11,743 nt of DNA from Halobacteriales archaeon SW_9_67_24 (GTDB lineage Archaea > Halobacteriota > Halobacteria > Halobacteriales > Halococcaceae). The notes below the pieces were generated by a model. The model saw only the letters and a list, made by a program, of their open reading frames with translations, did no database searches and was not told the DNA's origin. Positions 1-7,341 of the stretch are shown in pieces (positions within the stretch are counted from its first letter, which is position 1; the number at the start of each line of letters is the position of its first letter). A program made the translations under genes and the position numbers. The DNA lies in contig PXSV01000094.1 of the NCBI GenBank assembly GCA_003022685.1, positions 1 to 11,743 of the forward strand, written 5' to 3'.

Positions 1-2
1 AG

Positions 3-2297
3 GAAGAGGCCGGCGATCGGGCGAAAGAGACGGTGAACGAACGGATCGTCCGACCGTTCGAGCACGGTTTCTCGGACTTCGCCGGCGACGCGATGTCGGA
101 GGGGCGGCTGTTCTCGATCGCGGACGCGGTGGGCGACTATCGAAAGGACGACTTCGATGTGACCGACACGACCTGCGAGTACTGTGCGGTCGGCTGTCGG
201 TTCGACGTGCTCACGAAGGACGGCGAGTTCCTCGGCACGCGGCCGAACCCCGAGAACGCTCCCATCAACGGGATCTCGACCTGTGTGAAGGGGAAGTTCG
301 CCCACGGCTACACCAACAGCGACGACCGGTTGACCCAGCCGCTCGTGAAGGAAAACGGCGAGTTCCGCGAGGCGTCGTGGGACGAAGCCCTCGGGCGAGT
401 CGTCGAGGAGATGGGGACGATCATCGAGGAGGACGGTCCGGACGCGTTCGGCCTGGTGGCCTCCTCGAAGGCCACCAACGAGGACAACTACGCGATGCAG
501 CGGTTCGCCCGCGAGGTGATCGGCACGAACAACATCGACAACTGCAACCGGCTGTGTCACTCCTCCACCGTGTCGGGGCTCTCCTCGACGTTCGGCTTCG
601 GGGCGGCCTCGGTGGGGATGAAGGCGCTCGAGGACACCGACTGCTATCTGCTCACCGGCTCGAACACGACCGAGGCCCACCCGGTGCTCGCCACGCGGAT
701 CAAGCAGAACGTGAAGGACAAGGGGGCGGATCTGCTGGTGTTCGATCCGCGCAAGACCCAGATCGCCGAGTACGCCGACCAGTACTCGCGGATCAACGCC
801 GGCTACGACAACACGTGGCTCAACGGCCTCACGAGATACATCATCGAGGAGGACCTCCACGACGAGGAGTTCATCGCCGAGCGCACGACCGGGTTCGAGC
901 AGGTGAAGGAGTCCGTCGAGAAGTTCACGCCCGAGTTCGTCGAGGAGAAGGCGGGCCTCCCCCCCGAGGAGCTGAAGAGCGCGGCCGAAATCATCACCGA
1001 CGCCGACTCGTGTGTGTTCGGCTGGACGCTCGGGCTGACCGAGCACGCCCACGGCACCGAGAACATCTACGCGATGGCGAACCTCGCGCTGGTGACGGGC
1101 CACATCGGCGAGCCCAGATCGGGCGTGTCGCCGTTCCGTGGGCAGAACAACGTCCAGGGTGGCGGCGGCGACATGGGACCGCTGCCGAACAACTTCCCCG
1201 GCTATCAACCGATAGCCGACGACGAAAACCGGGAGAAGTTCGCCGACGCCTACGACGTGGACGGCGAGGAACTGCCGGATCAGGAGGGCTACCGGATCAC
1301 GGATATGTTCCTCGCCGCCGCGAAGGGCGATCTTCGGGGGATGTTCATCCAGGGCGAGAACTCGTTGGTCTCCGAACCCAACATCGCTCACGCGAAGGAG
1401 GCCGTCGAGGAACTCGATTTCCTCGCGGTGCAGGACATTTTCCTGACCGACACCGCGGAGTACGCCGACGTGGTGTTGCCGGCGACCGCCTCGCTGGAGT
1501 CCAACGGCACGTACACGTCCTCGACACGCCACGTCCAGTTGGTCAAGCGCGCCGTCGATCCGATCGGGAACGCGAAACCCGACTGGAAGATCACCCAGGA
1601 ACTCGCCGCGCGCTTCGGCCACGACTGGGACTACTCTCATCCGAGCGACATCATGGACGAGATCAACGATTTGGTCCCGATCTACGGTGGCGTCACGCAC
1701 GAGCGTCTCGAAACCCTCGACGACGGTGAGGGGCTCCAGTGGCCCGTCTGGGATATGGACCATCCCGGGACGCCCTATACGTACGAGGAGAAGTTCCAGA
1801 CGCCGGACGGGCTGGCGCACATGCATCCGGCGGACACGGTCGATCCCTCGGAGACGCCCGACGAGGAGTTCCCCCTGGTGATGACCTCGGGGCGCGTGCT
1901 CTACCAGTACCACACCGGGACGATGACGTTCCGGGACGAAGGCATTCAATCCTATTCCGATCGGAGCTTCGTGGAGATCCATCCCGAGACCGCCGAGGAG
2001 CACGGAATCGAGGACGAGGACACCCTCGACATCACCTCGCGTTACGGCGCGACCCAGGCGATGGCTCAGATCACGAACCGACCGAGCCCCGGCGAGGTCT
2101 TCATGCCGATGCACTACCTCGACGGCGGGGCGAACAACCTCACGAAGGAGGAACCGCTCGACGGGCCGGCGAGAACGCCCGAGTACAAGGTGACCGACGT
2201 GCGGATCGCAGTTGCGGGCACGGGTGCGTCGGCCGCAACCCCCTCAAGCGTTTCGAGGAGGGAGGGCGACGACCGAGCCGCGGAGTCGGACGACTGA
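3..2297 (+). CDS. Formate dehydrogenase-like alpha subunit (molybdopterin oxidoreductase), 5' end beyond window
   Basis: Catalytic subunit of a Mo/W-bisPGD oxidoreductase, most like formate dehydrogenase (formate to CO2 plus two electrons), probably cytoplasmic. The frame is open to the left edge, so the true start is probably upstream; internal candidates are GTG at 33 and ATG at 93. Numbering from GTG-33 (754 aa): 4Fe-4S cysteines C48, C51, C55 and C84, with a conserved Lys at 86; the metal-site Cys175-His176 in NCNRLCHSST, a cysteine rather than selenocysteine form; and SPFRGQNNVQGG with R369, matching the active-site Arg of E. coli FdhF. A C-terminal molydop-binding domain spans about 620-725. 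The roughly 45 residues before the cluster (ERIVRPFEHGFSDF...) suggest that an N-terminal domain lies outside the window. A short acidic tail follows the last domain. No electron-transfer partner subunit is visible. The family is secure; the substrate is inferred from the Cys-His-Arg set. Confidence 0.88.
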   Translation, partial: EEAGDRAKETVNERIVRPFEHGFSDFAGDAMSEGRLFSIADAVGDYRKDDFDVTDTTCEYCAVGCRFDVLTKDGEFLGTRPNPENAPINGISTCVKGKFAHGYTNSDDRLTQPLVKENGEFREASWDEALGRVVEEMGTIIEEDGPDAFGLVASSKATNEDNYAMQRFAREVIGTNNIDNCNRLCHSSTVSGLSSTFGFGAASVGMKALEDTDCYLLTGSNTTEAHPVLATRIKQNVKDKGADLLVFDPRKTQIAEYADQYSRINAGYDNTWLNGLTRYIIEEDLHDEEFIAERTTGFEQVKESVEKFTPEFVEEKAGLPPEELKSAAEIITDADSCVFGWTLGLTEHAHGTENIYAMANLALVTGHIGEPRSGVSPFRGQNNVQGGGGDMGPLPNNFPGYQPIADDENREKFADAYDVDGEELPDQEGYRITDMFLAAAKGDLRGMFIQGENSLVSEPNIAHAKEAVEELDFLAVQDIFLTDTAEYADVVLPATASLESNGTYTSSTRHVQLVKRAVDPIGNAKPDWKITQELAARFGHDWDYSHPSDIMDEINDLVPIYGGVTHERLETLDDGEGLQWPVWDMDHPGTPYTYEEKFQTPDGLAHMHPADTVDPSETPDEEFPLVMTSGRVLYQYHTGTMTFRDEGIQSYSDRSFVEIHPETAEEHGIEDEDTLDITSRYGATQAMAQITNRPSPGEVFMPMHYLDGGANNLTKEEPLDGPARTPEYKVTDVRIAVAGTGASAATPSSVSRREGDDRAAESDD

Positions 2298-2338
2298 GCA
2301 CGGGGCAGGAGACGGACCCCACCGCACGGGCGACAACC

Positions 2339-2346
2339 GTTATACC
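2339..2346 (+). promoter_or_regulatory. TATA box of the PRC-barrel-like gene
   Basis: GTTATACC is centred about 29 bp upstream of the ATG at 2372, inside the 74-bp gap after the oxidoreductase gene. This spacing puts the transcript start at or very near the ATG, as in a leaderless haloarchaeal gene. It implies that the small gene has its own promoter and does not depend only on read-through. The call rests on motif and spacing alone. Confidence 0.5.
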
Positions 2347-2371
2347 GTCTCACTACGAACGGAAAGCCACC

Positions 2372-2707
2372 ATGGGAGACGTCACCGAGGAGGACATCGG
2401 CAAGCCCATTTTCACCGCCGAGGAGCGGAAGGTTGGCACGTTGCAGGGTTTGAACGGTCCCACGCTACACATCAGTCTCGCCGAGGACATCGACGACGAA
2501 CTCCTGAGCGACATGAAGATCGCCGAGACGACGGGCTTCACTGACGACGACGGCGGCGTTCTCGCCGGGGCCGTCCGGGCGTCGGTCGCGGACGTCACCG
2601 ACGACGGGATCCACTTCTGGCCGTCCTACGCCAGCGAAGCCGCCCACGAATCCGTGGACTACGAGGAGATCCCTGGCGAGGACGGCGCCGAGACCGACGA
2701 GTTCTGA
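2372..2707 (+). CDS. Small acidic PRC-barrel-like protein
   Basis: A 111-residue, very acidic soluble protein. The N-terminal pattern DIGKPIFTAEERKVGTLQGL, followed by a short strand-rich stretch (GPTLHISL) and a later TDDGIHFW segment, resembles the PRC-barrel-like fold of small haloarchaeal proteins (a 'GKPV-x-x-DG-x-x-VG' opening and a 'VTDDEI' close). Such proteins are usually of unknown role; related folds occur in RimM and photosynthetic reaction-centre H subunits. The ATG at 2372 is chosen because a TATA box sits 29 bp before it and the acidic sequence begins there, although the frame is open far upstream as a shadow of the previous gene. There is no signal peptide, membrane segment or cysteine. 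Its position next to the formate dehydrogenase-like gene is suggestive, but a functional link is inference. It could also be an unrelated halophile-specific family. Confidence 0.7.
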   Translation: MGDVTEEDIGKPIFTAEERKVGTLQGLNGPTLHISLAEDIDDELLSDMKIAETTGFTDDDGGVLAGAVRASVADVTDDGIHFWPSYASEAAHESVDYEEIPGEDGAETDEF

Positions 2708-2791
2708 GGAGTCGATCGAGCGTCATCCACCGGCGGATCGACCGGGACTGTCGGTCCCCGGATCACTGACCCGGATAGAGTCGCCCGACAG

Positions 2792-2799
2792 TATAAGTA
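2792..2799 (+). promoter_or_regulatory. TATA box of the zinc-ribbon membrane gene
   Basis: TATAAGTA is centred about 26 bp before the ATG at 2821, a spacing that predicts a leaderless transcript. The TATA box lies between the arms of a perfect 7-bp inverted repeat, GCCCGAC at 2783-2789 and GTCGGGC at 2814-2820, the second arm ending right at the start codon. The repeat could be an operator or could be chance in GC-rich DNA. Confidence 0.6.
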
Positions 2800-2820
2800 C
2801 ACACGCGGGAAACGTCGGGC

Positions 2821-3087
2821 ATGAAACGAACGGTCGCGCTCAAGCGCCTCGTCGGACTCGATCCGACCCCGACTGGGATCGGCAGTCGCCAGCGAACCGT
2901 CCACGAGTGCACGTTTTGTAGTGCGGAGTTCGACACCGCAGCGACGACCTGTCCGGAGTGTGATAGTCAGCTGTTCCACGAGCGGACGACCACCCCACGG
3001 GCGCGGTTCAACCTCGCGTTCGTGATCGTCGTGACCGGGTTCGCGATCGCCTACAACGTTCTGACCGGGGAGTACCCGAAGGAATGA
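2821..3087 (+). CDS. Zinc-ribbon protein with C-terminal membrane anchor
   Basis: An 88-residue protein that I do not assign to a named family. It has two CxxC knuckles, C30-x2-C33 (CTFC) and C44-x2-C47 (CPEC), forming a probable four-cysteine zinc ribbon. A basic linker (RTTTPRARF) follows, then one hydrophobic helix at about 64-82 (NLAFVIVVTGFAIAYNV) and a short charged tail. The N-terminus is basic (MKRTVALKRL), so the zinc ribbon is likely cytoplasmic. The start is supported by the TATA box 26 bp upstream. It lies between two formate dehydrogenase-like genes on the same strand, 84 bp before the second one. This could make it an accessory or anchor for that enzyme, but the sequence itself does not show it. 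It is confidently a real gene; its role is unknown. Confidence 0.78.
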   Translation: MKRTVALKRLVGLDPTPTGIGSRQRTVHECTFCSAEFDTAATTCPECDSQLFHERTTTPRARFNLAFVIVVTGFAIAYNVLTGEYPKE

Positions 3088-3171
3088 ACGAGGGCGTACC
3101 GCCACACCTCCCGTGAGTTCATCCACGAACGACCTCCGACGACGTGGGACGCGTCCGAACGTGATTTCACG

Positions 3172-5148
3172 ATGAACGACGCCCCGGAGTACGAGCCCAC
3201 GACGACCACCTGCCCGGAGTGTGCGGTCGGGTGCAGCCTGCGATACGACGACGGATCGGGTCGCGCAACCGGGGTCGAGAGCGCACGCGTCAACCGCGAC
3301 GGCCGGCTCTGTCCGAAAGGAATCGCGGCGTTCGAGGGACTCGATAAGGATCGGTTGACGACGCCGCTCGTGCGGCGTGACGGCGAACTCGAACCCGTCC
3401 CGTGGGAGGAAGCGCTCGATCGGGTCGTCGACGGGATCGAGCGGGTCCGCGAGCGCCACGGCCCGGACGCGCTCGCCTTTCTCGGTGCGCCCCGGTGTAC
3501 GAACGAGGAGAACTACCTCCTGGGGAAGATCGCGCGCTCGCTCGGCACCAACAACGTCGACAACCGCGCACGGAGCTGTCACGACGCGACCGCACAGGCG
3601 ATGGAAGCACGGCTCGGATCGAGCGGGACGACCAATAGCCTCGAGGATCTCGCCGAAGCCGACGCGTTCCTCGTCGCCGGCGCGAACCCCGCCGCACGCC
3701 AGCCGATCGCGTTCGATCGGACTGTGCGTTCGGCGGTCAACGACGGTGCGGCCCTACTCCACCTCGATCCGCGGGCGAACCGGACGACGCGGCTCGCGAC
3801 CCACCATCTCGCGCCGCATCCAGGCCATGATGCGCTCGCGGTGGCGCTGCTCGTCCGGGCGCTCCTCGATGCGGGGCTCGAAGACGGGGCGTTCCTCGCG
3901 GAGCGTACGACGGGGTACGAGGCGTTCGTCCGGTCGATGGAGCGCTTCGACGTCGCGGCTGACGCCGAGCGAGCGGGGCTCGATCCCGCGGCGGTGCGGG
4001 AAGCCGCGGCAGCGTTCGGCAGGGCCGAGCGCGCCGCCGTCGTCACCGGGACCGGGATCGAGGACGACAAGGGCGCGACCCCGAACGCGCTGCTCGACCT
4101 CCTCCTCGTCACGGGGAACCTCGGCAAGCGCGCTACGGGGATGAACCCCTTTCGCGGACTCGTCAACGAGCAGGGCGCGAGCGACATGGGTGCGCGCCCC
4201 GACCGCCTGCCAGGCGAAGCCCGCGTCTCGGACGCCGACGCGCGCGCGCGAGTCGCCGCCGAGTGGGGCGTCGAGCCGCCTGTCGAGCCTGGCACGGCGG
4301 AACCCGCGCTCGTCGGAGCGTTCGGGGCCGACGTCCGGGGTGCGTTCGTGCTCGGGGAGAACCCCGCGGTGAACCGGCTCGACGACGCGACCACCGATCG
4401 AAAATTCGCCGATCTCGACTTCCTCGCGGTTCAGGACGTCGCACCGAACGAGACCACTGCGTACGCCGACGTGGTGCTCCCGGCGAGCGCGTGGGCGGAA
4501 AAATCGGGGACTGTGACGAACCTCGATCGCCAGGTCCAGGCGCTGCGGCCCGCGGCGTCGCCGCCAGGCGAAGCGCGGCGCGACCTCGACGTACTTGCCG
4601 CCCTCGGCGCTCGGCTGACCGACGCCGATTTCGAGTACGACGGGCCGGGGACGGTGTTCGCCGAGATGGCTCGGGTGAACCCGCTCTACGCGGGAATGAC
4701 GTTCGCAGGAGTCCTCGACGGCGGCGCACGGTGGCCGTTTCCCGAGGGGGAGAGCGAGGGCGAACAGGTGCTCCACCGCGATCGGTTCCGAACCGGGCGG
4801 CGGCGCGCGCCGCTGGAACCGATCGACGTGGCGGCGAACGCCGATGTCGGTAGCCAGGCGTCGGGAGCACGGGACGAACTCGTGCTCCTAACCGAGAGTC
4901 GGGTCGACGAGAGCCGGCCGTCGGGCGAGGGCAACGCGACGATCCAGGTCAATCCGGTGGACGCTGCGACGCTCGGCGTCGCGGACGGGGACCGCGTCGC
5001 GGTCGAGAGCGACCGTGGGACGGTGCGTCTGGTCGCGAACGTCATCGACGACGTGCGCGATGGGACCGTGTTCGCGCACGCGAGCGTCGTCGATCCGCTC
5101 GTCGGTAGCGGTCGAACGCGGGTCCGCCTCTCCGATCCCGTCGAGTGA
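3172..5148 (+). CDS. Second formate dehydrogenase-like molybdopterin oxidoreductase
   Basis: A 658-residue paralogue of the left-edge gene. Domains in order: a 4Fe-4S binding motif with C14, C17, C21 and C47 (Lys49 follows); the molybdopterin domain with metal-site Cys136-His137 in NVDNRARSCHDA; NPFRGLVNEQGASDMG, carrying the active-site-type Arg328; and a C-terminal molydop-binding domain from about 565. The usual QNNVQGA stretch after the Arg is changed to LVNEQGA, and the protein is about 100 residues shorter than the matching part of its neighbour, so it may act on a different substrate. There is no Tat signal, so it is probably cytoplasmic. The ATG at 3172 lies only 13 codons before the first cluster cysteine, fitting an entry without an N-terminal domain. 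No strong TATA box is seen in the 84-bp gap, so co-transcription with the zinc-ribbon gene is possible. The gene ends 13 bp from the convergent pstB end. It could also be an assimilatory nitrate reductase-like or orphan member. Confidence 0.88.
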   Translation: MNDAPEYEPTTTTCPECAVGCSLRYDDGSGRATGVESARVNRDGRLCPKGIAAFEGLDKDRLTTPLVRRDGELEPVPWEEALDRVVDGIERVRERHGPDALAFLGAPRCTNEENYLLGKIARSLGTNNVDNRARSCHDATAQAMEARLGSSGTTNSLEDLAEADAFLVAGANPAARQPIAFDRTVRSAVNDGAALLHLDPRANRTTRLATHHLAPHPGHDALAVALLVRALLDAGLEDGAFLAERTTGYEAFVRSMERFDVAADAERAGLDPAAVREAAAAFGRAERAAVVTGTGIEDDKGATPNALLDLLLVTGNLGKRATGMNPFRGLVNEQGASDMGARPDRLPGEARVSDADARARVAAEWGVEPPVEPGTAEPALVGAFGADVRGAFVLGENPAVNRLDDATTDRKFADLDFLAVQDVAPNETTAYADVVLPASAWAEKSGTVTNLDRQVQALRPAASPPGEARRDLDVLAALGARLTDADFEYDGPGTVFAEMARVNPLYAGMTFAGVLDGGARWPFPEGESEGEQVLHRDRFRTGRRRAPLEPIDVAANADVGSQASGARDELVLLTESRVDESRPSGEGNATIQVNPVDAATLGVADGDRVAVESDRGTVRLVANVIDDVRDGTVFAHASVVDPLVGSGRTRVRLSDPVE

Positions 5149-5161
5149 GGAAGGGCGTCGT

Positions 5162-6058
5162 TCAGCCGAACTTGCCCGTATTGTAGTCTTCGACGCGCTG
5201 GCTTGCGGGGTTCTCGAAGATTTCGTCGGTGTCGCCGTACTCGACGAGTTCGCCGCCGGTGAGGAACACGGCGGTCTAATCGCTGATACGAGCGGCCTGT
5301 TGCATGTTGTGAGTCACGACGACCACCGCGTACTCCTCGGCGAGGTCCTGGACGAGGTCCTCGATCTTCGCGGTGGCGATCGGGTCGAGCGCGCTCGCGG
5401 GCTCGTCCATCAGGATGACTTCGGGACCGACCGCGAGACAGCGCGCGATACAGAGGCGCTGCTGCTGGCCACCCGAAAGGCCGAGCGCGTTGTCGTCGAG
5501 TCGATCCGACACCTCGTCCCACAGCGCCGCGTTGCGGGGCGAGCGCTCGACGAGCTCGTCCTCGTTCTCGCCGTCGCTCCGGCCGAACAGCCGCGCGAGG
5601 AGCCCAGTATTCAGATCACCGTGTTTTCGGGGATCATACGCAACGTTGTCACGGATCGACTTCGGGAACGGGTTCGGCTGCTGGAACACCATTCCGACGC
5701 GCTTTCGCAGCTCCACGAGGTCGGTGTCGTCGCCGTAGATCTCCTCGCCGTCGAGCGTGACCGACCCGTCGACCCTCGCAGCCTTGACCCGGTCGTTCAT
5801 CCGGTTGAGACACCGGAGGAACGTCGACTTGCCGCACCCCGATGGGCCGATCAGCGCGGTCACGCTCTCCTCGGGGATGTCGAGGCTCACGTCGTCGATC
5901 GCGTGGTCGTCGCCGTAGTGAACGTTCAGATTCTCGACGGCGAGCTTCGTCCGGCCCCCGTGGCCGTACTCGGTCCACTCGGGGTCGATGGCTTCGTCGG
6001 TCTCGGCGGCGGTGGTGCGGTCGTCGCGGTCGCCGGGTTCGGTCTGTGTCGTGCTCAT
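5162..6058 (-). pseudogene. pstB: PstB, phosphate ABC transporter ATPase, interrupted by an amber codon
   Basis: ATP-binding subunit of the high-affinity phosphate importer. Starting at 6058, the frame reads 260 residues to a TAG at 5278-5276, then continues as 37 clear PstB residues (TAVFLTGGELVEYG... to ...TGKFG) to a TGA at 5164-5162, for a full length of 298. Visible motifs are Walker A GPSGCGKST (71-79), Q-loop FQQPNPF (125-131), signature LSGGQQQR (194-201), Walker B VILMDEP (214-220) and H-loop His250. The TAG replaces the Gln normally following ARISD, a single CAG-to-TAG change. The truncated product would keep every ATPase motif but lose the last strands of the fold. The start overlaps the pstA stop (ATGA). 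No phoU follows. Whether this is a real mutation, a sequence error or read-through cannot be told from here. Confidence 0.85.
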
Positions 6059-6281
6059 GCGTCGAGTTTCCTCCGGAAGTACGTTCGTGAGACGATGCCG
6101 ACGGCGTAGAAGGCCATCACCACCAACAGGAGGATGAGGGCCGTCGCCCACGCGAACCCCTCGGCGACGTCCTTTGCCCCCGCGGTGATGGTGGCGAACA
6201 GCTGGAGTGGCAGCGCGGTCGCGGGCTGGACGAGGGCGTCGACGTTCCCCGGGAGAGGCTGGTGGCTGTCGTCCCGGCCAT
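6055..6281 (-). pseudogene. pstA: pstA remnant, phosphate permease with large internal deletion
   Basis: What is left of the second phosphate permease subunit. A plausible original start, ATG at 6281-6279, lies one base after the pstC stop and gives MAGTTATS. From about 6261, in another frame, the sequence reads as the last 68 or so residues of PstA: LPGNVDALVQPATALPLQLF, then one membrane helix (ATALILLLVVMAFYAVGIV) and the basic end RTYFRRKLDA, with a TGA overlapping the pstB ATG. PstA normally has five or more membrane helices and around 300 residues or more, so most of the gene is missing between these two pieces. Reading straight from the ATG gives a short nonsense peptide. The clean operon junctions on both sides suggest an internal deletion rather than operon rearrangement; collapse during assembly is also possible. 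Confidence 0.85.
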
Positions 6282-6282
6282 C

Positions 6283-7341
6283 TCACCCGCTCCCCCCGAG
6301 TTTGCGCTGCATCCGGCGCTCGACGTACTGCGAGCCGAGGCTGAGGCCCAGGACGGTGACGAACAGCACGACCCCCGCGGCGAACAGCGCGTTCATGTGG
6401 GTGCCGGAGGCGTTGTCGTACTGGCTGGCGATCAAACTGGTGAGCGTGATGGTGTTGCCGAACACGTCGTAGAGCGGTTCGGGGAGTTCGGTGACGTTCG
6501 CGAGGATCACCACCGCCGCCATCGTCTCGCCGACCGCGCGCCCCACGCCCAGCAGGACGGCGGCGGAGACGCCCGAGAACGCGGCGGGCACGGTGATGTC
6601 GGTCGTGGTCTGCCAGCCGGTCGCGCCGAGCGCGAGCGAGCCGTCCTTCATCTGACCGGGAACGCTCGTGATCGCGTCCTCGGCGACCGAGACCACGGTA
6701 GGAAGCGCCATCGCGCCGATGACGCAGCCGACGACGAACAGACTGCCGCAGGTCGGGAGCCCGAATTCATCGGCCATGAACTGATTGAGGAGTGCGAATC
6801 CGATGAACCCATAGACGATCGAGGGGACCCCCGCGAGCATCTCGATCGCGGGCTTGAGGAGGCTCCGCGCCCAGTCGGGGGCCATCTCGCTGATGAACAC
6901 CGCGCCCGCGATTCCGAGCGGGGCCGCGATCGCGGCCGCGATCAACGTCGCGAGAAGCGTGCCCCAGATCATCGGCACGAGCGAGTAGACCGGGACGCTC
7001 GACGCCCACAGCGTTCCGTCGGTCTTCGTCAGAACGTCGAGACCCATGAGCCGGAACGCGGGGAGCGACTTCGCGACGAGGTAGATCGTGATGAGCCCGA
7101 GCACCGACACCGTGGCGACGGTCGCCGCGAGCCCGAGCGTGCGGGCGGTCGTCGCCTCGTCGGCCAGCCACCCGTAGGCCACGACGATCGCGACCGCGCC
7201 GAGCGGGTAGGCTGCGAGACCGGGCGCGAGGAAGAACGTCCCCGCCGCGACGACCAGCGCAAGGGCGACGAGCCACGCCACGGCGTTCACCCCGCCCGCG
7301 GAACCATCGATCCATCCCCCGAGTCCGGTCTCGGCGCTCAT
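6283..7341 (-). CDS. pstC: PstC, phosphate ABC transporter permease
   Basis: A 352-residue membrane subunit of the phosphate importer. The start at 7341 is chosen because it overlaps the pstS stop as ATGA; a longer reading to 7491 would add 50 arginine- and proline-rich residues from the antisense of pstS and is rejected. Three N-terminal hydrophobic segments lie at about 20-40, 43-60 and 68-90. They are followed by the permease core starting near PMIWGTLLATLIAAAIAAPL (123-142), with further helices around 170-185, 200-220, 255-283 and 318-336. The cytoplasmic coupling loop that contacts PstB reads SLALGATGWQTTTDITVPAA (235-254), and GVGRAVGETMA (265-275) is the conserved PstC/PstA motif. It is the only pst gene here with no visible lesion. 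Without PstA it would lack its usual partner. It sits in the same transcription unit as pstS, pstA and pstB. Confidence 0.93.
   Translation of the reverse strand: MSAETGLGGWIDGSAGGVNAVAWLVALALVVAAGTFFLAPGLAAYPLGAVAIVVAYGWLADEATTARTLGLAATVATVSVLGLITIYLVAKSLPAFRLMGLDVLTKTDGTLWASSVPVYSLVPMIWGTLLATLIAAAIAAPLGIAGAVFISEMAPDWARSLLKPAIEMLAGVPSIVYGFIGFALLNQFMADEFGLPTCGSLFVVGCVIGAMALPTVVSVAEDAITSVPGQMKDGSLALGATGWQTTTDITVPAAFSGVSAAVLLGVGRAVGETMAAVVILANVTELPEPLYDVFGNTITLTSLIASQYDNASGTHMNALFAAGVVLFVTVLGLSLGSQYVERRMQRKLGGSG

Noticed and set aside
2742..2761. CCGGGAC-TGTCG-GTCCCCGG as a transcription terminator after the PRC-barrel-like gene
   Set aside because: The stem has a bulge and no T-run follows; short imperfect inverted repeats are common at this base composition.
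2659..3582. A 307-codon minus-strand open frame covering the zinc-ribbon gene and the start of the second oxidoreductase
   Set aside because: Arg- and Val-rich shadow reading with no recognisable domain; both genes on the other strand have motifs and promoters.
5149..5161. Shared bidirectional terminator between the second oxidoreductase gene and pstB
   Set aside because: The gap is 13 bp and contains no inverted repeat or T/A tract; the two genes simply converge.
5276..5278. Pyrrolysine or other programmed recoding of TAG in pstB
   Set aside because: The replaced residue is a plain conserved Gln, the neighbouring small zinc-ribbon gene ends naturally in TAG, and the adjacent operon genes also carry lesions. 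Decay or error is simpler.
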